Shown here: positions 1 to 9,574 of the stretch, piece after piece
How the letters are laid out: every line of letters begins with the position of its first letter
Numbering within the stretch: the first letter of the stretch is position 1
Assembly: GCF_014126615.1 (NCBI RefSeq)
Contig: NZ_CP059896.1
Span: forward strand, 2,676,501-2,740,500
DNA length: 64,000 nt
From: Ciceribacter thiooxidans
GTDB lineage: Bacteria; Pseudomonadota; Alphaproteobacteria; Rhizobiales; Rhizobiaceae
Reading direction: 5' to 3'
Made by a program: the position numbers and the translations under genes
The notes under the pieces: generated by a model
The model's input: only the letters and a program-made list of their open reading frames with translations
Databases searched by the model: none
What the model was told of the DNA's origin: nothing

Positions 1-1139
1 TGGCGCAGGCTGCCTTCCAGCCTGCCAATACGGCGGATATTGCCGATGCTCTGGTGAATTCGTCGGGCCTTCGGGTCGACATCCAGCGGCGGCGTGGGCG
101 CGGCGCGGGCATGAACCCCGGCGGCCGGTTCGAACCGACCGAGCGGGTCGCCTATGACGACGGCTGGACGACACTCGAGGACATGCCGCCGTTCCGGACG
201 GAAGTGCAGGTGGAAAAGCCGCGCACGGCGATCACCCGCAACGAGTCGCCGGACATTCCCTTCGATCGCTCGGTGAACCCCTATCGCGGTTGCGAACACG
301 GCTGCATCTACTGCTTCGCACGGCCGACGCACGCCTATATGGGCCTCTCGGCGGGTCTCGATTTCGAAAGCAAGCTCTTCGCCAAGCCGGATGCTCCGCG
401 GCTCCTCGAACGGGAGCTCGCCAAGCCCGGCTACAAGCCGCGGACGATCGCGATCGGCACCAATACCGACCCCTACCAGCCGATCGAACGCGAATGGCGG
501 ATCATGCGACAGGTGCTCGAAGTGCTGCAGAAGGCGAACCATCCGGTCGCCATCGTCACCAAGTCGGCGCTGATCACCCGCGACATCGACATCCTCGCGG
601 CGATGGCCGAGAAGGGGCTGGCGAAGGTCGCGATCTCGGTGACGACGCTCGACCGCAAGCTGGCGCGGACCATGGAGCCGCGCGCTTCCACCCCGACGCG
701 ACGGCTCGAGGCGATCCGCCGGCTGTCGGAGGCCGGCATTCCGACGGCGGTGATGATGGCGCCGGTGATCCCGGCACTCAACGACCACGAGATCGAGCGG
801 GTGCTCGATTCCGGCAAGGCCGCAGGCGCATGCGAGGCGAGCTACGTCCTGCTCCGCCTGCCCCTGGAGGTGAGCCCGCTCTTCCGCGACTGGCTGCTGC
901 AGAACTATCCCGATCGTTACCGGCACGTGATGTCGCTGGTCCGCTCGATGCGTGGCGGCAAGGACTATGATGCCGAATTCGGCAAGCGGATGAAGGGCGC
1001 GGGTCCGTATGCCTGGCAGATCAGCCGGCGCTTTGAAATGGCGACGAAACGGCTGGGGCTCGGGCGGCGCAGCATGCAGTTGCGCGACGATCTCTTTGTG
1101 CCGCCGAACGGCAGCGGCGTGCAGCTGTCGCTGCTCTGA
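1..1139 (+). CDS. PA0069-family radical SAM protein (5' end outside window)
   Basis: Radical SAM protein of the PA0069/spore photoproduct lyase-like family; the physiological substrate is not known. The cluster-binding motif CEHGCIYC (CxxxCxxC) is followed by FARPTHAY, both family hallmarks, and the segment RRRGRGAGMNPGGRFEP ahead of it is the usual N-terminal signature. The frame stays open through the left edge of the window, and the residues encoded before the GTG at position 54 (ending in ADIADALVNSSG) look like normal family N-terminus, so the true start probably lies upstream and the GTG at 54 is internal. It runs in the same direction as rnhB about 220 bp downstream. Family assignment is confident; function beyond radical SAM chemistry is not. 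Confidence 0.9.
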   Translation, partial: AQAAFQPANTADIADALVNSSGLRVDIQRRRGRGAGMNPGGRFEPTERVAYDDGWTTLEDMPPFRTEVQVEKPRTAITRNESPDIPFDRSVNPYRGCEHGCIYCFARPTHAYMGLSAGLDFESKLFAKPDAPRLLERELAKPGYKPRTIAIGTNTDPYQPIEREWRIMRQVLEVLQKANHPVAIVTKSALITRDIDILAAMAEKGLAKVAISVTTLDRKLARTMEPRASTPTRRLEAIRRLSEAGIPTAVMMAPVIPALNDHEIERVLDSGKAAGACEASYVLLRLPLEVSPLFRDWLLQNYPDRYRHVMSLVRSMRGGKDYDAEFGKRMKGAGPYAWQISRRFEMATKRLGLGRRSMQLRDDLFVPPNGSGVQLSLL

Positions 1140-1261
1140 AACAGAGTCCGGCGTGGCGGGAAGCTTTTCTCGCCGTGCCCTGCCCCGGACGACGCCGCCT
1201 CCGCGTCGCCTGGGGCCAGCCATTTGCTTTCCGGCGCGGGTTGCCCCCCTATCCCCACGCG

Positions 1262-1326
1262 CCGGATAAGTCCCCGGAGCCGCACCGGATGCGGGACATA
1301 GTGTCCCTTATCCGGGCCGGGGACTT
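1262..1326 (+). other. Overlapping inverted repeats between radical SAM gene and rnhB
   Basis: The 16-nt block CCGGATAAGTCCCCGG (1262-1277) has its two halves complemented downstream in swapped order: CTTATCCGG at 1307-1315 and CCGGGGACTT at 1317-1326. A separate small hairpin GGGACA-tag-TGTCCC occupies 1293-1307. The downstream pieces cannot all pair at once, so the RNA could form mutually exclusive structures. It lies about 35 bp before the rnhB start. There is no T-run, so it is not a classic terminator; function unknown. Confidence 0.5.
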
Positions 1327-1361
1327 GCAGGAAGTCGGGTCGGCGTGCGATCACTGCCGCC

Positions 1362-2054
1362 ATGAAGCGTCGCACGCCGCCCGATTCTCCAGGCCTTTTC
1401 GCCAACCTGCCAGCCGGACCCGATTTCGAGCTGGAACGGTTGGCCGTCCGTGAGGGCTATTCCGGGATCGCCGGAACCGACGAGGCGGGCCGCGGACCGC
1501 TGGCCGGACCGGTCGTGGCCGCGGCGGTGATCCTCGATCCGGCCAACATTCCACCCGGCCTCAACGATTCCAAGAAGCTGACCGCCGTACAGCGGGAGAC
1601 GCTGTTCGAGACGATCCTCTCCTGCGCAACCGTCTCCGTCGCCTCGTCCTGTGCACGCCACATCGACAGCCGCGACATCCGCAAGGCGAGCCTCGATGCG
1701 ATGCGGCGGGCCGTCGCGGGGCTCGCGCTGCCGGCCGGCTTCGTGCTGACGGACGGACGCGACGTACCCGACGGGCTTTCCTGCCGAGGCAAGGCCGTCG
1801 TCAAGGGCGATGCCCGCTCCTTCTCGATCGCCGCGGCGTCGATCGTCGCGAAGGTCACCCGCGACCGCATGATGGCGCGCGCTGCAAGCGTATTTCCCCA
1901 TTACGGCTTCGAGGCCCATGCGGGCTATGGCACAGAGAAGCACCGCATGGCGATCGCGCTCCACGGCCCCTGCCTTCTGCACCGGATGAGTTTCCGGCCG
2001 TTCCGCGTCGACGGCGACGAGGAGAACGAGCTCGAGGTCGAGATCGCTCTCTGA
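1362..2054 (+). CDS. rnhB: Ribonuclease HII
   Basis: Cytoplasmic endonuclease that cuts the RNA strand of RNA-DNA hybrids and starts ribonucleotide excision repair. The 230-residue protein has the [15 protein letters not shown] signature with catalytic D40 and E41, D131 in LTDGRDVP and a fourth acidic residue D168 in VTRDRMM; the NDSKKLT motif and the C-terminal HAGYGTEKH motif are also present. Length is normal for type 2 RNase H. The ATG at 1362 is the only plausible start, giving a short leader before the conserved core. It ends convergently against the ATP synthase F0 operon, a position it also takes in other rhizobia as I recall. Confidence 0.96.
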   Translation: MKRRTPPDSPGLFANLPAGPDFELERLAVREGYSGIAGTDEAGRGPLAGPVVAAAVILDPANIPPGLNDSKKLTAVQRETLFETILSCATVSVASSCARHIDSRDIRKASLDAMRRAVAGLALPAGFVLTDGRDVPDGLSCRGKAVVKGDARSFSIAAASIVAKVTRDRMMARAASVFPHYGFEAHAGYGTEKHRMAIALHGPCLLHRMSFRPFRVDGDEENELEVEIAL

Positions 2055-2116
2055 ACACCGGGGAACTCCGGGCGCGGCGCGGCCCGAACCGCGATGTCCT
2101 CCATTGAAATTCACGC

Positions 2117-2145
2117 AAAAAAAAGCCGGGACAAAGCCCGGCTTT
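2117..2145 (-). terminator. Rho-independent terminator of the atp F0 operon
   Basis: Read on the minus strand: a perfect 9-bp stem AAAGCCGGG / CCCGGCTTT (arms 2137-2145 and 2122-2130, 6-nt loop) followed by eight T (complement of A 2117-2124). It lies about 20 bp past the atpF stop codon, exactly where the operon should end, and between two convergent genes. Confidence 0.93.
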
Positions 2146-2167
2146 CTCGATGTCTTGTCTGGTCGCC

Positions 2168-2653
2168 TTACTGCAGGCGGGCCTTGACCTCGCCAAGGGC
2201 GCTCTTGATCAGATCGTCCTGAACGGCGGCGTCGGCCTTCTTGACGATGATCGTCTCGGCCGCTGCGACCGCGAGATCGACGGCTGCGGCGCGGACGGCG
2301 TTGATCGCGTCCGTCTCGGCCTGCTTGATCTTCTGTTCGGAGAGCGCGTTGCGGCGCGCCACGAACTCTTCGGTCTTCTGCTTGGCCTCGGCGGTCAGCA
2401 TGGCAGCCTCGCGCTCGGCGGCGGCGACGATGCCCGCGGCTTCGGCTTCGGCTTCCTTGCGCTTGCGCTGGTATTCGGCCAGCACGTGCTGGGCCTCTTC
2501 GCGCAGGCGCTTGGCTTCGGCCAGTTCGTCACGGATCTTGTCGGCCCGTTCGTCGAGCGACTTGGTGACCATGCCCGGAACCTTGAGGTAGATCACCAGG
2601 GCGAGGAAGAGGACGAGGCCGACGAAAGCGAAGAATGTTGCGTCGAATTGCAT
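2168..2653 (-). CDS. atpF: ATP synthase F0 subunit b
   Basis: Subunit b of the membrane F0 sector; together with b' it forms the peripheral stalk that keeps the F1 head from turning with the rotor. The 161-residue protein has one N-terminal membrane helix (about residues 6-24, FFAFVGLVLFLALVIYL) followed by a long charged helix rich in A, E, K and R that fits a coiled coil. It is the last gene of atpI-atpB-atpE-atpF2-atpF, starts only 4 bp after the atpF2 stop, and is followed by a strong terminator. As expected in rhizobia the F1 genes are elsewhere. Confidence 0.95.
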   Translation of the reverse strand: MQFDATFFAFVGLVLFLALVIYLKVPGMVTKSLDERADKIRDELAEAKRLREEAQHVLAEYQRKRKEAEAEAAGIVAAAEREAAMLTAEAKQKTEEFVARRNALSEQKIKQAETDAINAVRAAAVDLAVAAAETIIVKKADAAVQDDLIKSALGEVKARLQ

Positions 2654-2657
2654 GGGA

Positions 2658-3290
2658 TCAGCCCTCCTGCTTGCCGGTCAGGGACGCGACGGCCGACTTG
2701 ACGTCGGTCTTGGCGACCTTGGCACCGATCAGCTTGTCGACGATGGCAGTCACCGTGTCGCCGGCAATGGCGTCGACTTCGGCGAAGGCCTTCGCCTTGA
2801 TGTCGGCGATCCGGGCTTCGGCGGCTGCGACCTTGCCGGCGAGTTCCGCCTCGATGGCGGTCCGTTCGGCATCGGCCTTGGCCTTGGCGGCATCTCGAGC
2901 TTCGGATGCAATCTGTCCGGCTTTTGCCTTCGCAGCGCTGAGTTCCCGTTCGTAGGTCTCGATGGCCGCATCGGCCTCGGACTTCAGGCGGGCAGCCTCG
3001 TCGAGATCCTGGGCGATCCGGTCATGCCGGTTTTCCAGGATGCCGCCGACGCGCGGCACGATGACCTTCTGCATGAGCATGTAGAAAAGGCCGAACGTGA
3101 TCACCAGCCACAGAAGCTGTGACGGATAGGTGGTCTGGTCGAATGGCGGGAAAACGCCACCGCCGTGGCCCGCTTCGGAGGGGACGCCAGTCTCCGTGTG
3201 GAGTTCACCCGTCTGAGGGGCGACGCCGGTCTCCGTTTGGGTCTGTCCCTCTGCCGGCGCTTCCTCGGCATAGGCGGGGGTCACAAACAT
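2658..3290 (-). CDS. atpF2: ATP synthase F0 subunit b' (second peripheral-stalk b)
   Basis: Second b-type subunit found in photosynthetic and many alphaproteobacterial ATP synthases, pairing with b in a heterodimeric peripheral stalk. About 45 polar residues (E-, T-, Q- and G-rich) precede a single membrane helix ([20 protein letters not shown] region) and then a long coiled-coil helix. The ATG at 3290 is chosen because GGAGG sits 5 nt upstream; the GTG at 3296 in the same frame overlaps that site and is less likely. The polar N-terminal extension is longer than in E. coli b but usual for b'. Cotranscribed between atpE and atpF. Confidence 0.94.
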   Translation of the reverse strand: MFVTPAYAEEAPAEGQTQTETGVAPQTGELHTETGVPSEAGHGGGVFPPFDQTTYPSQLLWLVITFGLFYMLMQKVIVPRVGGILENRHDRIAQDLDEAARLKSEADAAIETYERELSAAKAKAGQIASEARDAAKAKADAERTAIEAELAGKVAAAEARIADIKAKAFAEVDAIAGDTVTAIVDKLIGAKVAKTDVKSAVASLTGKQEG

Positions 3291-3369
3291 GCTCACCTCC
3301 AGGTGTACTGCGAATGCGAAGGATCACGGCCGCCACAGGGCGTGCCGTGATCCCGTACCTCAGCCGATA

Positions 3370-3597
3370 TCAGACGGCGAACAGGAGGAGGAGAGCGATG
3401 AGCAGCGAGAAGATGCCCAGAGCTTCCGTAACGGCGAAGCCGAATACCAGACGGCCGAACTGGCTGTCAGCGGCAGACGGGTTACGCAGCGCGCCGGACA
3501 GGTAGTTGCCGAAGATGTTGCCGAGGCCCAGAGCCGTGCCGGCCATGCCAAAGCAAGCCAAACCTGCGCCGATGAACTTTGCTGCTTCCGCTTCCAT
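3370..3597 (-). CDS. atpE: ATP synthase F0 subunit c
   Basis: Proteolipid subunit of the rotating c ring in the membrane. The 75-residue protein is two hydrophobic hairpin helices joined by the polar loop [16 protein letters not shown]; the proton-carrying carboxylate is E58 in the second helix ([10 protein letters not shown]). The ATG at 3597 is preceded by AAGGAGTTC, and the protein from there has the normal c-subunit length; the longer open frame upstream has no family match. Lies between atpB and atpF2 in the F0 operon. Confidence 0.96.
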   Translation of the reverse strand: MEAEAAKFIGAGLACFGMAGTALGLGNIFGNYLSGALRNPSAADSQFGRLVFGFAVTEALGIFSLLIALLLLFAV

Positions 3598-3665
3598 GAA
3601 TGAACTCCTTCGAATGGGTTGTTGCGGCGAATGACTGGCGCCCGAGAGCACCAATGTGGTTATCC

Positions 3666-4418
3666 TTAGTGCCCGCCCGGGTGAATTGCGTCGTTGAGGT
3701 ACATGCAAGTCAGCACCGCAAAGACGTAAGCCTGCAGGAAGGCGACGAGGAACTCGAGACCGGTCAACGCGACGGTCATGATCAGCGGCAGGACGGCGCC
3801 ACCGATGCCAAGGGCGCCAAGGGTTCCGAGCGAGGCGACGAAGCCTGCGAACACCTTGAGCGTGATGTGGCCTGCCAGCATGTTGGCGAACAGACGCACG
3901 GAAAGCGAAATCGGGCGGGACAGGAACGAGATGATTTCGATCGCCACGACCAGCGGAAGAAGCGCACCCGGCACACCGCTCGGGACGAAAAGATTGAGGA
4001 AGTGCAGGCCGTGCTTGTAGAAGCCGTAGACCAACACGGTGCCGATGACGAAGATCGCGAGCGCGAAGGTCACGATGATTTGACTCGTCACGGTGAAGAA
4101 GTAGGGCATCATGCCGAGCAGGTTCGCGGTCAGCACGAACATGAACAGCGAGAAGACCATGGGGAAGAACTTCATGCCGTGGCTGCCGGCGCCCTCCCTC
4201 AGCATCGAGGCGATGAACTCGTAGGACATTTCGGCGACCGACTGCATGCGGGTCGGGATCAGGCCGCGGCTCGAAGTCGAGAAGTAAAGGAAGCCGGACG
4301 CGGCAGCGACCGTCGCAACCATGAACAGCGAAGAATTGGTAAAGGAAAAGTCAATCCCGCCGATCTCGATCGGTACAATCTTCTGAACCAGGAACTGATG
4401 GGTCGGATCGTTTGACAC
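3666..4418 (-). CDS. atpB: ATP synthase F0 subunit a
   Basis: Subunit a supplies the two half-channels for protons beside the c ring. The 250-residue protein is highly hydrophobic with at least five membrane helices and carries the motif [12 protein letters not shown] with the essential arginine, plus the C-terminal [17 protein letters not shown] segment. The start is taken as GTG at 4418 (VSNDPTHQF...), which matches rhizobial AtpB N-termini as I recall them; the ORF extends upstream to 4619 but that stretch overlaps atpI in another frame and lacks family likeness. Transcribed with atpI upstream. Confidence 0.94.
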   Translation of the reverse strand: MSNDPTHQFLVQKIVPIEIGGIDFSFTNSSLFMVATVAAASGFLYFSTSSRGLIPTRMQSVAEMSYEFIASMLREGAGSHGMKFFPMVFSLFMFVLTANLLGMMPYFFTVTSQIIVTFALAIFVIGTVLVYGFYKHGLHFLNLFVPSGVPGALLPLVVAIEIISFLSRPISLSVRLFANMLAGHITLKVFAGFVASLGTLGALGIGGAVLPLIMTVALTGLEFLVAFLQAYVFAVLTCMYLNDAIHPGGH

Positions 4419-4462
4419 CTTCGGGTCTCTTTCGCTCTGGCCCGCCGTTGACGGGCATTTCC

Positions 4463-4846
4463 TTACCTTTGATCCGAACGGCTGTCGCCGTCCTGACGCT
4501 CGTTTTTCGCCTGCGCGGCACGGTCCGCCGGATGCGGCGTCGAAACCATGCCCGCCGAACGAAGGACGTTCAGCACACCGGCACAGAAACCGAGCAGCAG
4601 CAGTACGATCATGCCCCACGGTGCCGTGCCGACAAAACGGTCGAAGAGATAGCCGAGAAGTGCACCGACGACGATCGCGGAAATGAACTCGCTGGAGAGT
4701 TTCATCGCCTGAGCATACCCCTTGCGGCTCTGCTCGGCGCTCTTCTCTGCAGCCTCTTCGATCCCCGCTTCCTGCTTCCTCTCCGCCAGTTCGGCAGCCA
4801 GGCGCTTGCGACGCTCTTCCAAACCCTCTCCGCGGTTGTCAGTCAT
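4463..4846 (-). CDS. atpI: ATP synthase accessory protein AtpI
   Basis: Small membrane protein at the head of the F0 operon; AtpI homologues are proposed to help c-ring assembly or magnesium supply. The 127-residue protein starts with a strongly charged stretch (about residues 1-50) and then has two membrane helices ([18 protein letters not shown] and [17 protein letters not shown]), the usual rhizobial form. It is first in the operon behind a recognisable promoter, about 105 bp downstream of the -10 element. Confidence 0.92.
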   Translation of the reverse strand: MTDNRGEGLEERRKRLAAELAERKQEAGIEEAAEKSAEQSRKGYAQAMKLSSEFISAIVVGALLGYLFDRFVGTAPWGMIVLLLLGFCAGVLNVLRSAGMVSTPHPADRAAQAKNERQDGDSRSDQR

Positions 4847-4950
4847 GGTTTCCTCGCCTCCATTTCAGCCTCAGCAGGCCGTTTCGGGCCTGTCACGAAT
4901 GTAGAAACGGTGGGATTTATACCCTTCCGACCCGTTTTGAAGTCGCGCGC

Positions 4951-4979
4951 ACCATAATTTTAGGTGTTCACATAGTCAA
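4951..4979 (-). promoter_or_regulatory. Vegetative-type promoter of the atp F0 operon
   Basis: On the minus strand: -35 TTGACT (complement of 4974-4979), a 17-bp spacer, and -10 TATGGT (complement of 4951-4956). Spacing and hexamers fit a housekeeping sigma-70 promoter and it points into atpI. The surrounding 4950-5040 bp is AT-rich compared with neighbouring coding DNA. Confidence 0.7.
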
Positions 4980-5113
4980 GGCACTGACTACGCTTGTTTC
5001 ACCACAAATTAACGTCGGAAAATCATATACTTAAGTTGAACGCGACGAATCCGCCCGCCAATCCGGCCGGGAATCGCGCAACGGCAGGCCGGAGCGCCCG
5101 CATCTTTGAGGGC

Positions 5114-6283
5114 TCAGCTCCACCCGCCGCCATAGGTGCGGTAGAAGACATGGAGACCGATGCGTCCGACCTTCTTCATCGTCTTTGCCCAGGCCGGGCG
5201 GACGTAAAGGGCGTGATAATGGGTGGCCGATCCCACCTCCGGCAGCCAGATCTTGCCGGCCGTCACGGCCATGGCGACCTCGCGTGCGACCTTCCAGTGA
5301 TACTTGGAGTTCACCCGGTCACGGATATTGTCGCAGGCAAAGGAAAACTGGCAGCGGTTGCGCCAGTCCTCATTTTGATAGACGACGCCGCAGATGGTGT
5401 CGGGATAAGCCGGATTGCGCACGCGGTTCAGGATCACCTGAGCGACCGCCGCCTGTCCCTTCACCGACTCGCCGCGCGCCTCGAAATAGATGCCGGAGGC
5501 GAGGCATTGCTGTTCGCGTGCGGAGAAGACCTCCGGCGGCAGCACCGAGGCGGCCCAGGCGTGATCGTCGGGACCGATCTCCGGCCGGAAACGTCCGGCC
5601 TGCTGTTTTTCCGCGAGAATGGCGTCGAATGGCGAAACGCGCGCGAAGTCGGGCTCGGCGGGCGCATAGGCGGTCGCAAGCACGTCGGCGTTACGGTTGG
5701 TGACGAGATCGGCGAGCATCGACGGCACGGCCAGATCAGTCTTTGGCTCCTTCTTGAAGTAGAAGCTCGCGAGATCGACCTTCTTCGGCTTGGCGCGGGC
5801 AAAGGCGGTGAGGTCTCCCGGGACCTCCTTCGGGGAAAACAGGAAACTCGTGCGCTGGAGGATGGACCCGGCCGTGAACGCCTTCGGCGGCAGCATCGGC
5901 TCCACGGCGACGATGCGTCCCTTCTTCAGGCCGCGGGTCACCCGCGCTTCGTCGGGAAGTGCTTCCGTCACCTTCGTGCCGTCATCGAGAGCGATCTTGC
6001 GTCCGTCGGGGAGAAGGATGCCGGCGTCGGAGGCGATCGACGCGACCTGCGGCGCCTCGCCGAAACTCAGCTCCGCCTGGTGGATCGAACCTGCAGGCGA
6101 AGCCGTCAGCACCATCCGCCACTGGCTGCCGCCGAAATCGGTTCCAGCGATGAGCCCCGCGAGGTCGGCCCTTGCAGCCACGGAGGGAAAGATCAGCCAG
6201 GCAACGAAGCCCAGCACGGCGGGCGATTTCCATTTTTCGAAGCGGAAAGCGGCTTTGTGGCGAATCTGGCTTGTGGCACGCAA
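5114..6283 (-). CDS. SleB-family cell wall hydrolase, exported
   Basis: Predicted peptidoglycan hydrolase. The 389-residue protein has a positively charged N-terminus and hydrophobic stretch (residues 20-40) that looks like a signal peptide or anchor, about 200 residues without recognised domain, and a C-terminal SleB/Hydrolase_2 domain (about 255-385) with FEARGES (likely catalytic E268), QAAVAQVILNRV and CQFSFACDN. The name comes from spore lytic enzymes, but this lineage makes no spores; such proteins are widespread in rhizobia. Start taken as TTG at 6283, with GGAG eight bases upstream. Monocistronic between the atp promoter region and the end of kup. Confidence 0.88.
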   Translation of the reverse strand: MRATSQIRHKAAFRFEKWKSPAVLGFVAWLIFPSVAARADLAGLIAGTDFGGSQWRMVLTASPAGSIHQAELSFGEAPQVASIASDAGILLPDGRKIALDDGTKVTEALPDEARVTRGLKKGRIVAVEPMLPPKAFTAGSILQRTSFLFSPKEVPGDLTAFARAKPKKVDLASFYFKKEPKTDLAVPSMLADLVTNRNADVLATAYAPAEPDFARVSPFDAILAEKQQAGRFRPEIGPDDHAWAASVLPPEVFSAREQQCLASGIYFEARGESVKGQAAVAQVILNRVRNPAYPDTICGVVYQNEDWRNRCQFSFACDNIRDRVNSKYHWKVAREVAMAVTAGKIWLPEVGSATHYHALYVRPAWAKTMKKVGRIGLHVFYRTYGGGWS

Positions 6284-6383
6284 GACCGGAACTCCATACG
6301 CAACATCGGTTTACATTAGAAAAACCTCTCATGTTAACCTTGATGATCGGTTAATGGCCGGGCCGGGGGCGTGCGACATCGAC

Positions 6384-6412
6384 GCGAAAGCCGGGCCAAT
6401 GCCGGCTTTCGC
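6384..6412 (-). terminator. Hairpin after kup
   Basis: Perfect 11-bp stem GCGAAAGCCGG / CCGGCTTTCGC (6384-6394 and 6402-6412, 7-nt loop), about 30 bp beyond the kup stop codon on the minus strand. It lacks a T-run, so intrinsic termination would be weak; it may instead protect the 3' end of the transcript. Confidence 0.55.
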
Positions 6413-6443
6413 CTGTCGCGAAGCTGCGATGCTGCGGAAAATC

Positions 6444-8342
6444 TCAGATGATGACGTGCGCGCCGAGCTCGACCACCCGGTTCGCCGGCAGGCGGAAATA
6501 GTCCGAAGGGTCGGCGGCGACATTGGCGAGCGCGATATAGAGCCTGTCCTGCCAGTAAGGCATCCCCGACTTCGCATCCGGCACCAGCTTGCGGCGGCCG
6601 AGATAGAAGGAGGTCGACATGATGTCGAACTTCAGCCCACCGCGACGAAGGCTCGCCAGCGCCTTGGAAACGTTCTGGGTCTCCATGAAGCCGAAGCGGA
6701 TTTCCACGCGCGAGAAGCGATCCGAGATCGGTTCCACCAGGAAGCGCTCGGCCTCGCCTGCCCGCGGACGGCTCACCGTCTTGATCGTCAGAATGATGTT
6801 GCGCTCGTGCAGCACGTGGTTGTGCTTCAGGTTATGGAGAAGTGCCGCAGGCGCGGTCTCCGGATCGCTGGTCAGGAAGACCGCAGTGCCAGCGACGGCG
6901 ACGGGCGGATGTTCGCTCTTCTCGAGCGAGGCGACGAAGGGCAGGAGCGGCACGTCGCTGTGGCGGGTCTTGGCGAAGAGGATCGCGGTGCCGCGCCGCC
7001 AGGTCCACATGACGACGGTGAAGCCGGTCGCAAACAGCACCGGCACATAGCCGCCGTCGTGGATCTTGAACATGTTGGCGCCGAGGAAGACCAGTTCCAG
7101 GCAGAGCAGCGGCAGCAGGACAATGGTGGCGACCACCCGCGACCAGTTCCAGCGGATGCGAACGAATTCGAAGGCCATGATCGTCGTCACGACCATCGCG
7201 CCGGTCACGGAAATACCATAGGCGGTGGCAAGTGCCTCTGAGCTCTCGAAGAGCAGGACGAGGCCGAGCACGCCGATCAGAAGCACGGCATTGACGGACG
7301 GCAGATAGATCTGGCCGGTGTGCGTTTCCGAAGTGAAGAGGATCTGCATCCGCGGCAGGAAGCCGAGGTGGATCGCCTGGCGCACGAGCGAGAAGGCACC
7401 GGTGATCACCGCCTGGCTGGCAATGATGGTCGCAGCCGTCGCGAGGATCACCATCGGCAGCAGCGCCCAGTCGGGGAACATGAGGAAGAAGGGGTCGGAT
7501 GCCGTCTCGGGATGCTTGAGCACCAGCGCCCCCTGCCCCAGATAATTGAGCACCAGCGCCGGGAAGACGAGCACGAACCAGGCGAGCTGGATCGGCTTGC
7601 GGCCGAAATGGCCGAGGTCGGCATAAAGCGCTTCCGCCCCGGTGACCGTCAGGAACACCGCCCCCAGCACGACGACTCCCAGGAATTGCTCCCGCCAGAG
7701 GAAGCTGACGGCGTACCAGGGGTTGAAGGCGGCGAAGATACCGAGATCGTCGGAGATATGCAGAAGCCCTCCGAGCGCCATGGCGATGAACCACAGTACG
7801 GTGATCGGCCCGAAGAATTTCGCCACGACGCCCGTACCGTGAGACTGAACGGTGAATAGGCCGAAGAGAATGCCGACGGAGATGAGAACGATGTAATCCG
7901 CGGACTGCGGCACGGCGAGCTTCAGGCCTTCGACGGCGGAGAGAACCGAGAGCGCCGGCGTGATCATCGCGTCGCCGAGGAAGAGAGCGGCACCGACCAG
8001 CCCGAGAAACATAAGCACGGTCGTATGGCGTCCGGCATGTTTCATCAACAGGGCAAGCAGCGACAGCGTGCCGCCTTCGCCGTCGTTGTCGGCCCGCAGG
8101 AGGAACAGTACGTATTTCAGCGTGACGATGATGGTCAGAGCCCAGATCATCAGCGAGATGATGCCGATGATCTCCACACGCGTGATTCCGTCGTGGCTGA
8201 CGGGCTTCAGCGCCTCACGGAATGCATAGAGCGGACTGGTGCCGATGTCGCCGTAGACGACGCCGACGGAACCGATCGCAAGGCCGAGGAGGCGACGCAA
8301 GTCCTTGCCCTCAGCGGGCAGAGCCGAATGGGTATCAGGCAT
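6444..8342 (-). CDS. kup: Kup/Trk-D type low-affinity potassium uptake protein
   Basis: Inner-membrane K+/H+ symporter of the KUP/HAK/KT family. The 632-residue protein begins with the family signature [21 protein letters not shown] (given here only as a motif description: GDIGTSPLY near residue 35), has about twelve membrane helices up to residue ~450, and ends in a soluble C-terminal domain of about 170 residues. The ATG at 8342 is used; it lies 17 bp after the corA stop, so the two cation transporters form an operon. Rhizobia often carry more than one kup; this copy is full length with no visible defect. Confidence 0.95.
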   Translation of the reverse strand: MPDTHSALPAEGKDLRRLLGLAIGSVGVVYGDIGTSPLYAFREALKPVSHDGITRVEIIGIISLMIWALTIIVTLKYVLFLLRADNDGEGGTLSLLALLMKHAGRHTTVLMFLGLVGAALFLGDAMITPALSVLSAVEGLKLAVPQSADYIVLISVGILFGLFTVQSHGTGVVAKFFGPITVLWFIAMALGGLLHISDDLGIFAAFNPWYAVSFLWREQFLGVVVLGAVFLTVTGAEALYADLGHFGRKPIQLAWFVLVFPALVLNYLGQGALVLKHPETASDPFFLMFPDWALLPMVILATAATIIASQAVITGAFSLVRQAIHLGFLPRMQILFTSETHTGQIYLPSVNAVLLIGVLGLVLLFESSEALATAYGISVTGAMVVTTIMAFEFVRIRWNWSRVVATIVLLPLLCLELVFLGANMFKIHDGGYVPVLFATGFTVVMWTWRRGTAILFAKTRHSDVPLLPFVASLEKSEHPPVAVAGTAVFLTSDPETAPAALLHNLKHNHVLHERNIILTIKTVSRPRAGEAERFLVEPISDRFSRVEIRFGFMETQNVSKALASLRRGGLKFDIMSTSFYLGRRKLVPDAKSGMPYWQDRLYIALANVAADPSDYFRLPANRVVELGAHVII

Positions 8343-8359
8343 GTTTTGATCCAGGCTCT

Positions 8360-9337
8360 TCAGAGCCAGCCTTTCCAGCGGAAAAACAGGAACGGAATGA
8401 CGGCCGACAGCAGCATCAGCATAAGTGCGAGAGCATAGCCGTAGTTCCAGCTCAGTTCGGGCATGAATTGAAAGTTCATCCCGTAGACGGATGCGACGAG
8501 GGTCGGCGGGAGGAAGACGACCGACGCGATCGAGAAGATCTTGATGATGGCATTCTGTTCGACATTGATGAGCCCAAGCGACGCATCGAGCATGAAGGTG
8601 ATGTTGCTCGATACGAACGCCGCGTGCTCGGACAGCGACTGGACGTCGCGGCTGACGATCCGCAGGAGCTCGCCAGCCTCCTGGTCATGGCGCATCAGGG
8701 GAAGCGCCCGGAAGAACGAGACGAGACGCGAAAGCGAGACGAGGCTGTCGCGGGTCTTGCTGACGAGGCGCTGGTGGCCGGCGATATCGATCAGCTTGTC
8801 CTCGAGGTAGCGCGGCGGTCGGCGTTTCGCGGTCTTCTGGTCGACGAAGACGTCCGCGGCAAGGGCGTCGATCCGTGCGACGGTGACTTCGAGGATCTCG
8901 GCCGTGCGGTCGGCGATCGTCTCGAGGAGACGCGCCATGAACTCGGCGCCGGTGCGGTAACGGACCCCCGTGCGATGCAGGGCAGAGGTGAACAGCACAA
9001 AGGATTTCGGCTCGGCATAGCGGATCGTAACGAGCCGGTTGCCGGAGAGGATGAATGCCACGTCCGTGAGCTCAGGGAGGCCTGTTTCGACCTTCCAGAC
9101 CAGCGACGCCGTCATGTAAACGCCGCCTTCCTCCACGTAGAGTCGGCTCGACGGTTCGATGTCCTTCAGCTCGTCCCGGGTCGGCAAGGGAATGCCGAGC
9201 AGTCCCTCGACCAGCAACTCCTCCTCGCGGTCGGGATTGACCAGGTCGAGCCAGAGAATGTCGGGATCGAGGCTCTGCGGCGCATTGCCCGGCAGGATAA
9301 TTTCCGCATCTCCGCGGTTGCGGCACGCTCTGATCAA
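8360..9337 (-). CDS. corA: CorA-family magnesium transport protein
   Basis: Pentameric Mg2+ (Co2+) channel of the inner membrane. The 325-residue protein has a large acidic cytoplasmic domain and two C-terminal membrane helices, with the selectivity motif YGMNF (GMN at residues 286-288) and the MPEL loop directly after it. The start is a TTG at 9337 (MIRACR...), supported by an AAGG element about ten bases upstream and by the usual MIRA-type beginning of alphaproteobacterial CorA. First gene of the corA-kup pair. Confidence 0.94.
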   Translation of the reverse strand: MIRACRNRGDAEIILPGNAPQSLDPDILWLDLVNPDREEELLVEGLLGIPLPTRDELKDIEPSSRLYVEEGGVYMTASLVWKVETGLPELTDVAFILSGNRLVTIRYAEPKSFVLFTSALHRTGVRYRTGAEFMARLLETIADRTAEILEVTVARIDALAADVFVDQKTAKRRPPRYLEDKLIDIAGHQRLVSKTRDSLVSLSRLVSFFRALPLMRHDQEAGELLRIVSRDVQSLSEHAAFVSSNITFMLDASLGLINVEQNAIIKIFSIASVVFLPPTLVASVYGMNFQFMPELSWNYGYALALMLMLLSAVIPFLFFRWKGWL

Positions 9338-9499
9338 TCGAGACGCCTTTCAGCTCCGGAGGGTCGGGCCGCTCCGACGGCGGAGACAATCACAACTGCC
9401 CCCCGGATGGCAAGAGCCATGTTTTGTCCGGCCACGCCGTGGGATAGGTGCCCTTGGCGGCAGGTTTCTTCCGTCCAGCACCTGCGGTCTTATTCCAGC

Positions 9500-9513
9500 T
9501 TGACCTATATCAA
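9500..9513 (+). promoter_or_regulatory. FNR/FixK-type binding site upstream of hsp20
   Basis: TTGACCTATATCAA matches the TTGA-N6-TCAA dyad recognised by FNR, FnrN and FixK regulators, differing from the TTGAT-N4-ATCAA ideal at one position. It is centred about 68 bp before the hsp20 start codon, a distance that allows a -41.5 activator site if transcription starts near 9548. The match is seen directly; regulation is inferred. Confidence 0.6.
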
Positions 9514-9574
9514 GGTTCGCTGAAATACGTTTTGTAGTATTCTTTCCATGGATGAAAAGCCAAAGGAGGATGCA

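Noticed and set aside
8063..8438. Plus-strand frames opposite kup and corA as possible regulators
   Set aside because: Low-complexity Arg/Gln/Asp-rich shadows without helix-turn-helix or start signals.
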